Shown one piece after another: positions 8,229 to 16,696 of a DNA stretch of 64,000 nucleotides; position 1 is the stretch's first letter, and every line of letters starts with the position of its first letter. The notes beneath the pieces are model-generated. The model was given only the letters and a program-made list of their open reading frames with translations. It was not told the DNA's origin and ran no database searches. Source of the stretch: an uncultured Candidatus Melainabacteria bacterium (GTDB lineage Bacteria; Cyanobacteriota; Vampirovibrionia; Gastranaerophilales; Gastranaerophilaceae); the NCBI GenBank assembly GCA_934717855.1, contig CAKUZI010000002.1:124001-188000 (forward strand), written 5' to 3'. Position numbers and translations under genes: made by a program.

Positions 8229-8963
8229 ATGACAATTAAAGGAAATATACATTCAATAGAAACATGTGGAACGGTTGACGGACCAGGGATTCGCTTTGTT
8301 TTATTTATGCAAGGCTGTCCTTTGCGTTGCGCATATTGCCACAATCCTGATACTTGGCAAACAGGCATAAACAAGCTTATGACTGTTGAAGAAATTATGC
8401 AAAAATTCGACGGGGTAAAAGAATTTGTTCAATCCGGCGGTATTACTGTAACTGGTGGCGAACCGCTACTTCAAATTGATTTTGTAACAGAATTATTTAA
8501 AATTGCGAAATTAAAAAAAATTCATACCGCACTAGATACTTCCGGAATAACTTTTAATCCAGAAAATACCGAAAAAATTGACGAATTACTCAAATACACA
8601 GACCTAGTTTTGCTTGACATAAAACATATTGATGACGTCGAACACAAAAAACTTACAGGTTTTTCAAACAAAAATATTCTAGCTTTTGCACAATATTTAT
8701 CAGAAAAACAAATTCCTGTTTGGATTAGACATGTTATTGTGAAAGACATAACTCTTAATGAAAAATATTTGAAACAACTCGGGCAATTTTTAAAAACACT
8801 TAAAAATATTAAAGCACTGGATGTTTTACCATACCACAATATGGCTGTTCCAAAATATGAGGCTCTAAAAATTGATTACAAATTAATGGACACCCCGCCA
8901 ACTACAAAACAAGAAGCTATTTGGGCAAGAGATATTATTATAAAGGAACTTAAAAGCCAATAA
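8229..8963 (+). CDS. pflA: Pyruvate formate-lyase activating enzyme (radical SAM)
   Basis: Uses SAM and a [4Fe-4S] cluster to abstract hydrogen from the PFL glycine. The cluster motif is C-x3-C-x2-C in MQGCPLRCAYCHNPDTW near residue 33, and SGGITVTGGEPLLQ follows, both typical of activating enzymes. The 244 residues match the family. The ATG at 8229 was chosen over an upstream TTG at 8169, because the longer reading would run through the terminator hairpin and adds no homologous sequence. No clear ribosome site is seen, which fits hairpin-limited expression. Confidence 0.94.
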   Translation: MTIKGNIHSIETCGTVDGPGIRFVLFMQGCPLRCAYCHNPDTWQTGINKLMTVEEIMQKFDGVKEFVQSGGITVTGGEPLLQIDFVTELFKIAKLKKIHTALDTSGITFNPENTEKIDELLKYTDLVLLDIKHIDDVEHKKLTGFSNKNILAFAQYLSEKQIPVWIRHVIVKDITLNEKYLKQLGQFLKTLKNIKALDVLPYHNMAVPKYEALKIDYKLMDTPPTTKQEAIWARDIIIKELKSQ

Positions 8964-8965
8964 GC

Positions 8966-8996
8966 AAAAAGAGAACTCTATAGAGTTCTCTTTTTT
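8966..8996. terminator. Terminator between pflA and a convergent prepilin gene
   Basis: AAAAAGAGAACTC pairs with GAGTTCTCTTTTTT around a TATA loop. It can work for both convergent genes. Confidence 0.85.
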
Positions 8997-9016
8997 AAGT
9001 TTTAACTAATATAACA

Positions 9017-9814
9017 TTAATAATTCATTTCCCAATTATTTTTGCTCAAAGTCTCAATACAACCGTCTCCAACTGGGCTTGTCTTGCAATCTTTTACTAC
9101 TTTTTCTATCGCTATACCTTGTAAACAAACAGCTTTACTCATGTCACCCCCTGGAGCACGACATATAAGGCCAGAAGCAACTGCCTCGTCATATATTCTG
9201 CCATCCGGTTGTATGTACATATGAAACATATCTCTACCACCGGTATTAGGGCCTTCTTGTCCATTTGTATCAATATATAGTTCAATATTTAAACCTCTTA
9301 ATTCTTGCCAATATTTATCTTTTGGTCTTAACAAATCTAGCGAAGGTCTAGAAGTTGAACCAGATGTTTCGACTTCTACTTCGACTGGCTTAACCTCTTG
9401 TGAACTTATTTTTTGCGCACAAACAACAGAAGAATTTGCTAACAAATATGATGTTCCTGCACAAGCAAAATTATTTGTTTTATTTCCCTCTATTGCTATA
9501 TATGCTTGATTTGCAAAACACTCTGAAGTGTGTTGAGAATCACAAGTTTTCAAAATTTTAAAATGCGACTTCATAAAATTATCAAGCCCATCTGTTGTAG
9601 ATACAGAGGTTGCTCCAAAAGAAGTTTTACCTTCTTCTGTTATTAACATATCGACTTGGTTTTCTATATCAAGTACCGCTTTTCTTGCTTGAATAGCAAA
9701 AGCTTTTCTTTGATAATTATTAACCAATGTTGGAACCGTTAGAGCGGCAATAACACCTATTACACCCATTGTAACTAAAACTTCGGAAAGTGTAAAACCT
9801 CTTTTTTTATTCAT
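9017..9814 (-). CDS. Type IV prepilin-like protein
   Basis: A 265-residue prepilin-type protein. The start MNKKRGFTLSEVLVTMG is a typical short leader with cleavage after Gly, Phe at +1 and Glu at +5, then a hydrophobic helix to about residue 32. The globular part contains several Cys and the motif YIDTNGQEGPNTGGRDMF, shared in outline with the other prepilins here (D-x-NG-x...PN-x2-G-x-D). It is monocistronic, with no assembly ATPase or prepilin peptidase nearby. It could be a pilus or pseudopilus subunit. Unlike two of its relatives it has no homopolymer tract. Confidence 0.85.
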   Translation of the reverse strand: MNKKRGFTLSEVLVTMGVIGVIAALTVPTLVNNYQRKAFAIQARKAVLDIENQVDMLITEEGKTSFGATSVSTTDGLDNFMKSHFKILKTCDSQHTSECFANQAYIAIEGNKTNNFACAGTSYLLANSSVVCAQKISSQEVKPVEVEVETSGSTSRPSLDLLRPKDKYWQELRGLNIELYIDTNGQEGPNTGGRDMFHMYIQPDGRIYDEAVASGLICRAPGGDMSKAVCLQGIAIEKVVKDCKTSPVGDGCIETLSKNNWEMNY

Positions 9815-9931
9815 ATTAATCCTTTCTTCTAATATTTTTCGAATCGGTAGACATCAACTTTTTAACCATCTAATTCTGATTTGAGAAGACATACAACCTG
9901 CTTCTATATCTCTTCAAAAGTTTATTTGATT

Positions 9932-10093
9932 TCAATTTCTTAAAACAGTGGGGCTTTTGCAATAAATATTGTACAGCTTAGGTATTATAATCGAAAATAC
10001 AAACAAGATAGTAAGCACTGGAACTACAACGATTATTCCCCTAGCAATCGTTACTTTTATCAACGAAAACCCTAATAATAACTTCCTGCTCAT
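9932..10093 (-). CDS. Short membrane protein resembling a degenerate prepilin N-terminus
   Basis: A 53-residue ORF starting MSRKLLLGFSLIKVTIARG, followed by a long hydrophobic stretch to about residue 38 and ending at TGA 9932-9934. AAAGAG lies 5 bp before the ATG. The segment GFSLIKVTIARGIIVV looks like the classic prepilin start GFSLIEVLIAIGII with the key Glu at +5 replaced by Lys. There is no globular domain. It could be a remnant of a prepilin gene or a small membrane protein. It sits just upstream of, and on the same strand as, the prepilin at 9017-9814. Confidence 0.4.
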   Translation of the reverse strand: MSRKLLLGFSLIKVTIARGIIVVVPVLTILFVFSIIIPKLYNIYCKSPTVLRN

Positions 10094-10256
10094 ACAATCT
10101 CTTTATTTTAATATCTCTCTTTATTATAACGTACTACGCAATTGTTGTCAATTGCAAAACTGCAGAGTTTTAAAGAGTGTTACAAACTTATGTTACAGTA
10201 TTTATACACGAATTTTATTATAAAAAGACTAAAAAAATAAGATTTATATAAAATTG

Positions 10257-10285
10257 TTGACATCCAACTATTCTTATAATCTAAT
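10257..10285 (+). promoter_or_regulatory. Likely promoter of mnmA
   Basis: TTGACA (10257-10262) and TCTAAT (10280-10285) with a 17-bp spacer lie about 24 bp before the mnmA start, a good sigma-70-type match. The rest of the 9815-10308 gap shows only the short ORF at 9932-10093. Confidence 0.55.
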
Positions 10286-10308
10286 ATACGTGTAAAAAAG
10301 GATTAAAA

Positions 10309-11385
10309 ATGAAAATATTAGTAGGATTATCTGGCGGTGTAGATTCATCAACCGCAGCTTTAATTTTAAAACAACAAGGGCACGAAGTTATTGGTGCAAC
10401 AATGTCTATTTGGGGAAAGGATGGAATGGCACTGAAAAGCGGTCACAAAAACGCTTGCTACGGTCCTGACGAAGTTGAAGACATTGAAGAAGCAAGGCGA
10501 ATTGCAAAACAACTTGATATTCCATACTATGTTTTCAATTGCGTTGAACAATATGAGAAAATAGTTCTAGAAAACTTTAAATCAGAATATCTTCAAGGCA
10601 GAACACCAAACCCTTGTGTATGGTGTAATGCATTAGTAAAATTTGGTGCACTACCGTTAATGGCTAAAGAAAACGGACTTGAATTTGACAAATTTGCAAC
10701 AGGCCATTACGCAAGAATTGAAAAGGGTGAAAACGGAAGATTTTTGTTAAAGCGAGGGATTGCACCACACAAGGATCAATCTTACTTTTTGTACCGATTA
10801 AAACAAGACCAATTAAAAAATATATTGTTACCACTCGGAACTTATACTAAAGAAGAAATTAGAAAAATCGCAAAAGAAAATGGGCTTGATGTTGCCGAAA
10901 AACCGGATAGCCAAGATTTCTATGATGGCGATTACAATGAATTACTCGGGATTAAAGAAAAAGCAGGTAACATTGTAGACGTAAACGGGAAAATTTTAGG
11001 CACTCACAAAGGAATTTGGAATTATACAATCGGACAACGAAAAGGAATTGGAGTATCTGCAAGCGAACCTTTATACGTATTATCTTTAAATAAAGAGACA
11101 AATGAAGTTGTTGTCGGCCCTGCAGATAAAACGTTTAAAAAATCATTGACTGCGATTAATTTCAATTGGATAGCAATTGATAAACTGAAAGAAGAAATTA
11201 AAGTTCAAGCTAAAATTCGTTCAACACAAGAACCTGTTAATGTTACCGCAAGACCACTTGAAGATGACAAAATTGAAGTTGTATTTGAAGATTTACAAAA
11301 ATCAATTGCAATAGGACAGTCAGTTGTGCTGTATGATGGTGATACCGTTTTAGGTGGCGGGGTTATAGATAGCTCTGCACAATAA
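10309..11385 (+). CDS. mnmA: tRNA 2-thiouridylase MnmA, variant lacking the second catalytic Cys
   Basis: Expected to thiolate U34 of tRNA Lys, Glu and Gln. The PP-loop is SGGVDSS (residues 8-14), RTPNPCVWCN covers the first catalytic Cys position (Cys106), and TIGQRKGIGV marks the central domain; 358 residues is normal. Where classical enzymes have a second Cys after DSQ/DST-x2-(I/V)CF, this protein reads KPDSQDFYDGDY, with the Cys-containing stretch missing. Extra Cys occur at 50 (ACYGP) and 103. Three Cys (50, 103, 106) might bind an Fe-S cluster, as reported for some tRNA thiolases (inference). A paralogue acting on another substrate is possible. Confidence 0.85.
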   Translation: MKILVGLSGGVDSSTAALILKQQGHEVIGATMSIWGKDGMALKSGHKNACYGPDEVEDIEEARRIAKQLDIPYYVFNCVEQYEKIVLENFKSEYLQGRTPNPCVWCNALVKFGALPLMAKENGLEFDKFATGHYARIEKGENGRFLLKRGIAPHKDQSYFLYRLKQDQLKNILLPLGTYTKEEIRKIAKENGLDVAEKPDSQDFYDGDYNELLGIKEKAGNIVDVNGKILGTHKGIWNYTIGQRKGIGVSASEPLYVLSLNKETNEVVVGPADKTFKKSLTAINFNWIAIDKLKEEIKVQAKIRSTQEPVNVTARPLEDDKIEVVFEDLQKSIAIGQSVVLYDGDTVLGGGVIDSSAQ

Positions 11386-11399
11386 CAAATTAACAGTAA

Positions 11400-11472
11400 G
11401 CCGATGTAGCTCAGTTGGTAGAGCAACTCATTCGTAATGAGTAGGTCAAGGGTTCGAATCCCTTTATCGGCT
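11400..11472 (+). tRNA. tRNA-Thr (anticodon CGT)
   Basis: The acceptor stem GCCGATG (11400-11406) pairs with TATCGGC (11465-11471) with one G-T pair. The anticodon loop TTCGTAA (11431-11437) gives CGT, reading ACG. The T-loop is GGTTCGAATCC. It is 73 nt with no encoded CCA, 14 bp after mnmA. Confidence 0.95.
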
Positions 11473-11578
11473 TATGCTTTATCCATACTCACTAAGAACT
11501 GTGTCCGCCTCTTGTCCAGAATCTTTCTACGCCGACGAGTGAACCAATAACTTTGAAAATCAATTTTTTACTCTTTTG

Positions 11579-12574
11579 TTATTTGTAATCTCTAAACCCG
11601 TAACCGGCGGAAATTGTTCTACCGATTGATTTAATTTTTCCGCTTATACAGCCAAAACATTGTGACGGGTTTTCATTTATACAAATTTTATTCGGATAAA
11701 TCTCATATTTTGCACGATATTCTGTAGTTGTAACATTCGGCATTACAACATTTGCACCGGATTGCAACGCAATTATTCTTCCGTTTGGATTTAATGTTTC
11801 CATTGCCGTAGTTGCGGGAATATTTATATCTTTCAAAAGAATTCTTGTCAACGCCATTACTTTCAATGCTAAAGTAAAATCCCCATTTGCACAATTTTTT
11901 AATGGAGTGTGCGAATGAGCAATAAACGGGCCAATCCCAACCATATCAGCATTTATTTCTTTAAAAAACAAAATATCATCCGCTAGAGATTCAATTGTTT
12001 GTTCTGGAAGTCCGACCAAACATCCTGTCCCAACTTCATATCCTAATTTACCTAAATCTTTCAAGCATCTTACACGATTTTCAAAACTCATATTTGGATG
12101 CATTTTTTTGTAAAGCTCAACATCTGTAGTTTCAATTCTTATCAAATACCTGTCCGCACCACAATCTTTAAATGCCTTGTAATCCTCAAAACTCCTTTCT
12201 CCTACACTGAGAGTCAACGCGACGTCAAACTCTTTTATCCCTTTTATAACCTTACAAAGCACATCTCTAGAATAATATTCGTCTTCACCGGATTGTAAGA
12301 CAATTGTTTTATAGCCCATTTTTACGGCTTTTTGAGCATATTGAATTATATCATCCGGTTCAATTCTGTACCTATCAAGTTCTTTATTTTCACACCTCAA
12401 ACCACAATATTTGCAAGTCCTTTTACAAATATTTGAAAATTCTATAAGCCCGCGTAAATGAACTTCATCCCCAACATTTTCTTTTCTGACTTTATCCGCA
12501 AGCGAAAATAGCCAATCATTTTGGCTGTTATCTTTCAAAATATCTATTATGTCTTTTTTAGAAAAATCTTGCAT
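11579..12574 (-). CDS. hydE: [FeFe]-hydrogenase H-cluster maturase HydE (radical SAM)
   Basis: A radical SAM protein of the BioB/HydE/PylB group. LRGLIEFSNICKRTCKYCGL near residue 45 carries the C-x3-C-x2-C cluster motif, and the phrasing around it is that of HydE, which helps build the dithiolate bridge of the hydrogenase H-cluster. A second Cys group near the C-terminus (CFGCISGK) fits the auxiliary cluster site of some HydE. The 331 residues are normal. HydF, HydG and the hydrogenase are not in this window. It is 9 bp after the MerR gene and co-directional, so the two are probably co-transcribed. Confidence 0.85.
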   Translation of the reverse strand: MQDFSKKDIIDILKDNSQNDWLFSLADKVRKENVGDEVHLRGLIEFSNICKRTCKYCGLRCENKELDRYRIEPDDIIQYAQKAVKMGYKTIVLQSGEDEYYSRDVLCKVIKGIKEFDVALTLSVGERSFEDYKAFKDCGADRYLIRIETTDVELYKKMHPNMSFENRVRCLKDLGKLGYEVGTGCLVGLPEQTIESLADDILFFKEINADMVGIGPFIAHSHTPLKNCANGDFTLALKVMALTRILLKDINIPATTAMETLNPNGRIIALQSGANVVMPNVTTTEYRAKYEIYPNKICINENPSQCFGCISGKIKSIGRTISAGYGFRDYK

Positions 12575-12583
12575 TTTACTCCT

Positions 12584-13000
12584 TTACGCCATTGCATCCT
12601 CTGGAACATGATTATTCATAGGATTCCAAGTATCTTTTAAATTATTTTTTATCAAATTTTGATAAAATGCTTCTTTAAAATCCAAAAGTTCCATTTGTTT
12701 TTGAAGTTCTTCCATTTGTTTTTGGGCTTTCAATTTTGTAGCTTGAATTATCCCATAACGCTCAGAAATTGTACTATCTCCAACTACACAAAGGTCAATG
12801 TATCTTTTTATCGCCTTATTTTCTGTACCGACAGCACGCAAACATTTAACGATTTTTACCCAATCCAAATCGTTATTAGAAAACATTCTTATATTATTTT
12901 TATCACGTTTTACAAACGGGAAAAATCCACTTTTTGCCCAAAATCTCAATGTATGTTCAGAGACATCCATTTTTTCAGCAACTTCTTTAATCGTATACAT
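12584..13000 (-). CDS. MerR-family transcriptional regulator
   Basis: MYTIKEVAEKMDVSEHTLRF is the winged-helix start of MerR proteins, followed by the RMFSNNDLDWVKIVKCLR wing. A coiled coil (residues 85-115) would dimerise it. The C-terminal 25 residues have no Cys cluster, so metal sensing is not suggested. An AGGAGG site precedes the ATG. It lies directly upstream of hydE and downstream of an interrupted palindrome at 13031-13066, so it may regulate itself and hydE (inference). Confidence 0.85.
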   Translation of the reverse strand: MYTIKEVAEKMDVSEHTLRFWAKSGFFPFVKRDKNNIRMFSNNDLDWVKIVKCLRAVGTENKAIKRYIDLCVVGDSTISERYGIIQATKLKAQKQMEELQKQMELLDFKEAFYQNLIKNNLKDTWNPMNNHVPEDAMA

Positions 13001-13030
13001 TCTTGCCCTCCTAAAAACAAATTATCACAA

Positions 13031-13066
13031 AAACACTTGACAGTTAATAGTAACTATCAAGTGTTT
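13031..13066. promoter_or_regulatory. Long inverted repeat between dxs and merR (operator or terminator)
   Basis: AAACACTTGA plus AGTTA pairs with TAACT plus TCAAGTGTTT, with one C/A mismatch and an ATAG centre. On the - strand a T tract follows, so it could end dxs transcripts. Its position just before merR also suits a MerR-type operator. The sequence alone does not decide between these. Confidence 0.6.
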
Positions 13067-13152
13067 TTATTTTGTTGTTGGCATGGTAATGCCGACATAT
13101 TGTAACTGTTTTGTAAAAGACTTTGCTTTTATGCCTCTATGCATCTTAGCAT

Positions 13153-14901
13153 CTATAGAACTTCCTCAATATCTTTAACAATCAATTCACTCGTCAAGTG
13201 ATAGCGATTATAAAGTTCTTCGATTGGAGTTCTGTCGGTAAATTCTTTCTTACCACCAAAATTCAATACTTTCACGTCAGAATTTCCATAGTAGCGAGCG
13301 ACTTTTTCTCCAAACCCACCGTCTAGAATTCCGTCCTCAAGGGTAATTACAACTTTATGATCTTTTTTCAACTCATCAAGAAGTTCTTCGTCAACACCCG
13401 TCATAAATACAGGATTAATCAAAGTTGCATCAAAGCCAAGTTTTTCTTTAAGAGCCTTTTTAACCTCTTTTCCTAGATTGAAGAAATTACCAAGCCCTAA
13501 AATTGCAACTTTTTCACCTTTTTCTACAAGCTTGAACTTGTTCAATTTTGAATAATCTGTCACATCTTTTACGCCGGTTGTTTCAAGCGGAACAAACGGA
13601 ACTCTGATTGCAACAGGATGTTCAGTCTGATTAAGTGAATATTCAAGCATAGCAAGGTATTCTTCCTTGTTTGTTGGTGATAAATAAACAAGATTTGGAA
13701 TATTTGACATCATTGAAATATCAAAACTTCCCAAGTGAGTTGCGTCTGCATTTGAAATTCCGCCCCAGTAAACAAGAATAGTTAGCGGCGAATTGTTCAA
13801 GCACAAATCTTGCGACAACTGATCATATGTTCTTTGAACAAATGATGTCATAATTGCTAAAATCGGTTTTGCTCCCATTTTTGCAAGGGCTGAAGAATAT
13901 GCAACAGCGTGTTCTTCTGCAATACCAACGTCTGTATATTGTTTGCCAAGTTCATTTCTGAATTTTGCATCAAATCCGAACACCCCAGGAGTTGCGGCAT
14001 TTACGGCAATTACAGTTTTATCATCTTTTGCTTTTTTCAAGATAAAATCTTTAGTAATTGAGTTGTAATCTTCAGTTATAGAAGGAGTTTCAGGTTTTAC
14101 ATCTAACACTCCGGGTAGAACCCAGTGAAAAGCTTCTTTGTTTTCTTCTGCAACAGCCAAGCCGTGACCTTTTACGGTCTTAATATGCATTACAATCGGG
14201 TGATTAATATCTTTTACACGTTTGAATGCTTCAATAAGTTTTTCAATATTGTTGCCATCATCAACATACATATAATCAAAGCCCATAGCCTTGAACAAGT
14301 TGCATTCTGCTTGACCTTTCGTATCTCTAAGAAGTTTAAGGTTAGAATAAATTCCACCTTGGTTTTCTGCAATAGACATATCGTTGTCATTAAGAACAAG
14401 AATAATATTTGAGTCTAGCGTTACTGCATTATCAAAACCTTCCAAAGCTTCTCCGCCACTCAACGAACCATCACCGACAATTGCAATAACATTGCCTGTT
14501 TCTCCTTTCAAGTCACGAGCTTTTGCAACTCCAACCGCCAAACTTGCGGCAGTTGATGTATGACCAACTTTAAACAAATCGTGTACACTTTCTTCCGGAG
14601 CTGTGTAACCTGTATATTTCAAATAATTTTCAGGGTTAGTAAACCCTTCTTTTCTACCGGTCAAAATCTTGTGCGGATAGCATTGGTGCGAAACATCAAA
14701 CACAAACTTGTCAACAGGAGAATTGAAAACATAATGCATTGCAATAGTTGTTTCAATAATACCTAAGTTTGGCCCCATGTGACCACCGGTTGTGTTTACT
14801 TTTTTTATAATAAGTTCTCGCATCTCATCTGCAAGAAAATTCATCTCTTGAATTGACAATTTTTTCAAATCATCAGGTGTATTAACTTTGTCTAAAATCA
14901 T
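13153..14901 (-). CDS. dxs: 1-deoxy-D-xylulose-5-phosphate synthase, short divergent form
   Basis: A thiamine diphosphate enzyme that condenses pyruvate and glyceraldehyde 3-phosphate, first step of the MEP isoprenoid pathway. The TPP motif runs from GDGSLSGGEALEGFDNA to LVLNDNDMS; the pyrimidine domain has DVGIAEEHAVAYSSALAKMG, and HPVAIRVPF follows. At 582 residues it is about 40 shorter than typical Dxs. The N-terminal GGHMGPNLG and SHQCYPHKILTGR blocks differ from the usual GGH-x2-x-x-LG / GHQ-x-Y forms. It may belong to a divergent Dxs subfamily; a different ketolase role is less likely. It is followed by merR-hydE on the same strand. Confidence 0.85.
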   Translation of the reverse strand: MILDKVNTPDDLKKLSIQEMNFLADEMRELIIKKVNTTGGHMGPNLGIIETTIAMHYVFNSPVDKFVFDVSHQCYPHKILTGRKEGFTNPENYLKYTGYTAPEESVHDLFKVGHTSTAASLAVGVAKARDLKGETGNVIAIVGDGSLSGGEALEGFDNAVTLDSNIILVLNDNDMSIAENQGGIYSNLKLLRDTKGQAECNLFKAMGFDYMYVDDGNNIEKLIEAFKRVKDINHPIVMHIKTVKGHGLAVAEENKEAFHWVLPGVLDVKPETPSITEDYNSITKDFILKKAKDDKTVIAVNAATPGVFGFDAKFRNELGKQYTDVGIAEEHAVAYSSALAKMGAKPILAIMTSFVQRTYDQLSQDLCLNNSPLTILVYWGGISNADATHLGSFDISMMSNIPNLVYLSPTNKEEYLAMLEYSLNQTEHPVAIRVPFVPLETTGVKDVTDYSKLNKFKLVEKGEKVAILGLGNFFNLGKEVKKALKEKLGFDATLINPVFMTGVDEELLDELKKDHKVVITLEDGILDGGFGEKVARYYGNSDVKVLNFGGKKEFTDRTPIEELYNRYHLTSELIVKDIEEVL

Positions 14902-14919
14902 TTTTGAATTCTCCTTAAA

Positions 14920-15462
14920 TTATACATTTTTGCCCATAACATAGGCTTCATTCATGTATCTTGTACGTTTCACTTCGTCTTTTTGCCAAACGCCTGCTGC
15001 GTAAAGTAAACCTTTTTCCTGTGCACCATCCAAACATGCCGTAAATCCGCGAAGCCCATCAAAAGTTCTTTCTAACGCTTGTTCTCTCATATCGGCTGCA
15101 GTTGCAATGAAGTAAAAATCCTTATCAACCATACTGGTATATCTTGAACAACATCTGTCAATAAGAGTTTTAAGTTGACCGTTCATTGTATAAAAATACA
15201 CAGGGGTTGCCATTACGATAACGTCTGCCTGAACCATTTTTTCTATAATTTCAGTGGCATCATCTTTTTGTGAACAAGCTGTGTAACCATTGTCATTACA
15301 CAAACCACAACCTGTACAGTAGTTTATTTTTTTATCTCTTAAAAATATTTTTTCTGCGTCATGTCCAGCCTCTTTAACGCCTCTCAAAAATTCGTCGCAT
15401 AATGTGTCTGAATTACCGCCTTTTCTCGGGCTTGCCGATATAATTAAAACTTTTTTGCTCAT
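14920..15462 (-). CDS. Flavodoxin-fold NAD(P)H-dependent FMN reductase / iron-sulfur flavoprotein-like
   Basis: A 180-residue flavodoxin-like protein. KKVLIISASPRKGGNSDTLC is the FMN phosphate loop, and TPVYFYTMNGQLKTLIDR is the second flavin-contact segment. CTGCGLCNDNGYTAC after residue 45 resembles the compact Cys motif of iron-sulfur flavoproteins. The ATG at 15462 is preceded by AAGGAG; a longer reading to 15480 is less likely. It lies 18 bp upstream of dxs on the same strand, so the two may be co-transcribed. The partner and substrate are unknown. Confidence 0.85.
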   Translation of the reverse strand: MSKKVLIISASPRKGGNSDTLCDEFLRGVKEAGHDAEKIFLRDKKINYCTGCGLCNDNGYTACSQKDDATEIIEKMVQADVIVMATPVYFYTMNGQLKTLIDRCCSRYTSMVDKDFYFIATAADMREQALERTFDGLRGFTACLDGAQEKGLLYAAGVWQKDEVKRTRYMNEAYVMGKNV

Positions 15463-15620
15463 AATATTCTCCTTATACAATTATTATTTTACAGTTGAGA
15501 GTACACTCTCAGTCAACCCCTTAATTTACGAATTTTTAATATTTTTTAATAATTAGCCCCTATAAGAACTATTCACCATTCACTACTCACTATTCACTCT
15601 ATTTATGCTATTGTGTTTTT

Positions 15621-16241
15621 ATGAAAAAGATTTTATGTTTCGGCGACAGCAACACATACGGATTTATTCCTCAAAGCGGATTGAGATACGACATAAACAC
15701 TCGTTGGACTGGCATTTTACAAACTCTTTGCAATAATGAATTTGAAATTACAGAAGCCGGTTGCAACAATCGAACTGCATTCATTGACAACCCTGCAGGG
15801 ATTAATCAAACAGGCTATAAAATTCTACCGGAATATTTAAAAACGAATTTCTTTGACATCGTAATTCTTGCAATCGGGATAAATGATTTACAAAGATTTT
15901 TCAACCCTACACTAAATGAATTTAAACAAGGAATGGAAAAACTAATTCAAATAACCAAAAATTTGTCACCAAAATCTAAAATAATTCTCATTTGTCCATC
16001 TAAATTAAATTTAGCCGGCATAAATAATGGAATATTCAGTTATCAATTTGATAAAATTTCTGTTGAAAAGTCGGGCAAATTATCTCCAATATACAAATTT
16101 CTTGCAGAAAAATACAAATGCCATTTTATTGATTTGAACAACATAGTCGATGTTTCACCTTTTGATGGACTTCATTTTTCAGCCAAAAGCCATAAAACAA
16201 TCGCAGAAAATTTATATAAAAACCTAAAACAAACTATTTAA
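15621..16241 (+). CDS. SGNH/GDSL-family hydrolase
   Basis: A 206-residue esterase-like protein. Block I is CFGDSNTYG with nucleophile Ser10, block III is AIGINDL with the oxyanion Asn, and block V is DGLHFS with the Asp/His pair. The form GDSNT is typical of the arylesterase / acyl-CoA thioesterase I subgroup. No signal peptide is present, so it is probably cytoplasmic. The substrate cannot be told from the sequence. It ends 8 bp inside the convergent small gene. Confidence 0.85.
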   Translation: MKKILCFGDSNTYGFIPQSGLRYDINTRWTGILQTLCNNEFEITEAGCNNRTAFIDNPAGINQTGYKILPEYLKTNFFDIVILAIGINDLQRFFNPTLNEFKQGMEKLIQITKNLSPKSKIILICPSKLNLAGINNGIFSYQFDKISVEKSGKLSPIYKFLAEKYKCHFIDLNNIVDVSPFDGLHFSAKSHKTIAENLYKNLKQTI

Positions 16242-16554
16242 CATTTTTAACCATTTTATTAAATATTGACACTAAAACATTAACCGTATCATCTACTGAA
16301 TGATTATTTTTTCTTAGGCTTTTTAGGCTCGTTAAATAGTCAGTATCAAAAGCGATAACTTCACCACGTTTAAACAAATAAAATTGGTCTTTATCAAAAA
16401 AAGAAATATTTTCCTGCGATAATACATAATCAGGATATTCTTTAGTTGCTTTTTGAAATTTTTCTTTAATTTTCGGATTTGTTAAACAGTGCGGATAATT
16501 ATAAAACTTTGCGCCAAAAGATGGTTTATTGTTTAATTGAACCTTTCCTATCAT
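16234..16554 (-). CDS. Hypothetical protein with N-terminal NKPSFGAKF motif
   Basis: A 106-residue soluble protein of unknown function. It begins MIGKVQLNNKPSFGAKFYN and continues as a mixed alpha/beta sequence with no known motif. The start resembles that of the membrane protein at 51355 (MILPINNVENKINFSANGK), hinting at a shared N-terminal tag in this lineage. No clear ribosome site is visible before the ATG. Confidence 0.55.
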   Translation of the reverse strand: MIGKVQLNNKPSFGAKFYNYPHCLTNPKIKEKFQKATKEYPDYVLSQENISFFDKDQFYLFKRGEVIAFDTDYLTSLKSLRKNNHSVDDTVNVLVSIFNKMVKNVK

Positions 16555-16696
16555 ATATACATTACTCCCTTTTTAATTTAATAATAGTTTAACAATATAT
16601 TCCACTAATATTAATTATTTTGTTACAAAAAATATAGTAACAATTTTTTGAATATAATCTAATGCTTTTAAATTTGTCAAATTTTAAAATACAAAT

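Noticed and set aside
9969..10223. 84-residue open frame on the + strand
   Set aside because: No ribosome site or family. The opposite strand carries a better short ORF with prepilin-like sequence.
15571..15600. CATTCACTACTCACTATTCACT stretch as a tandem repeat array
   Set aside because: Only about three imperfect units of simple sequence; no array.
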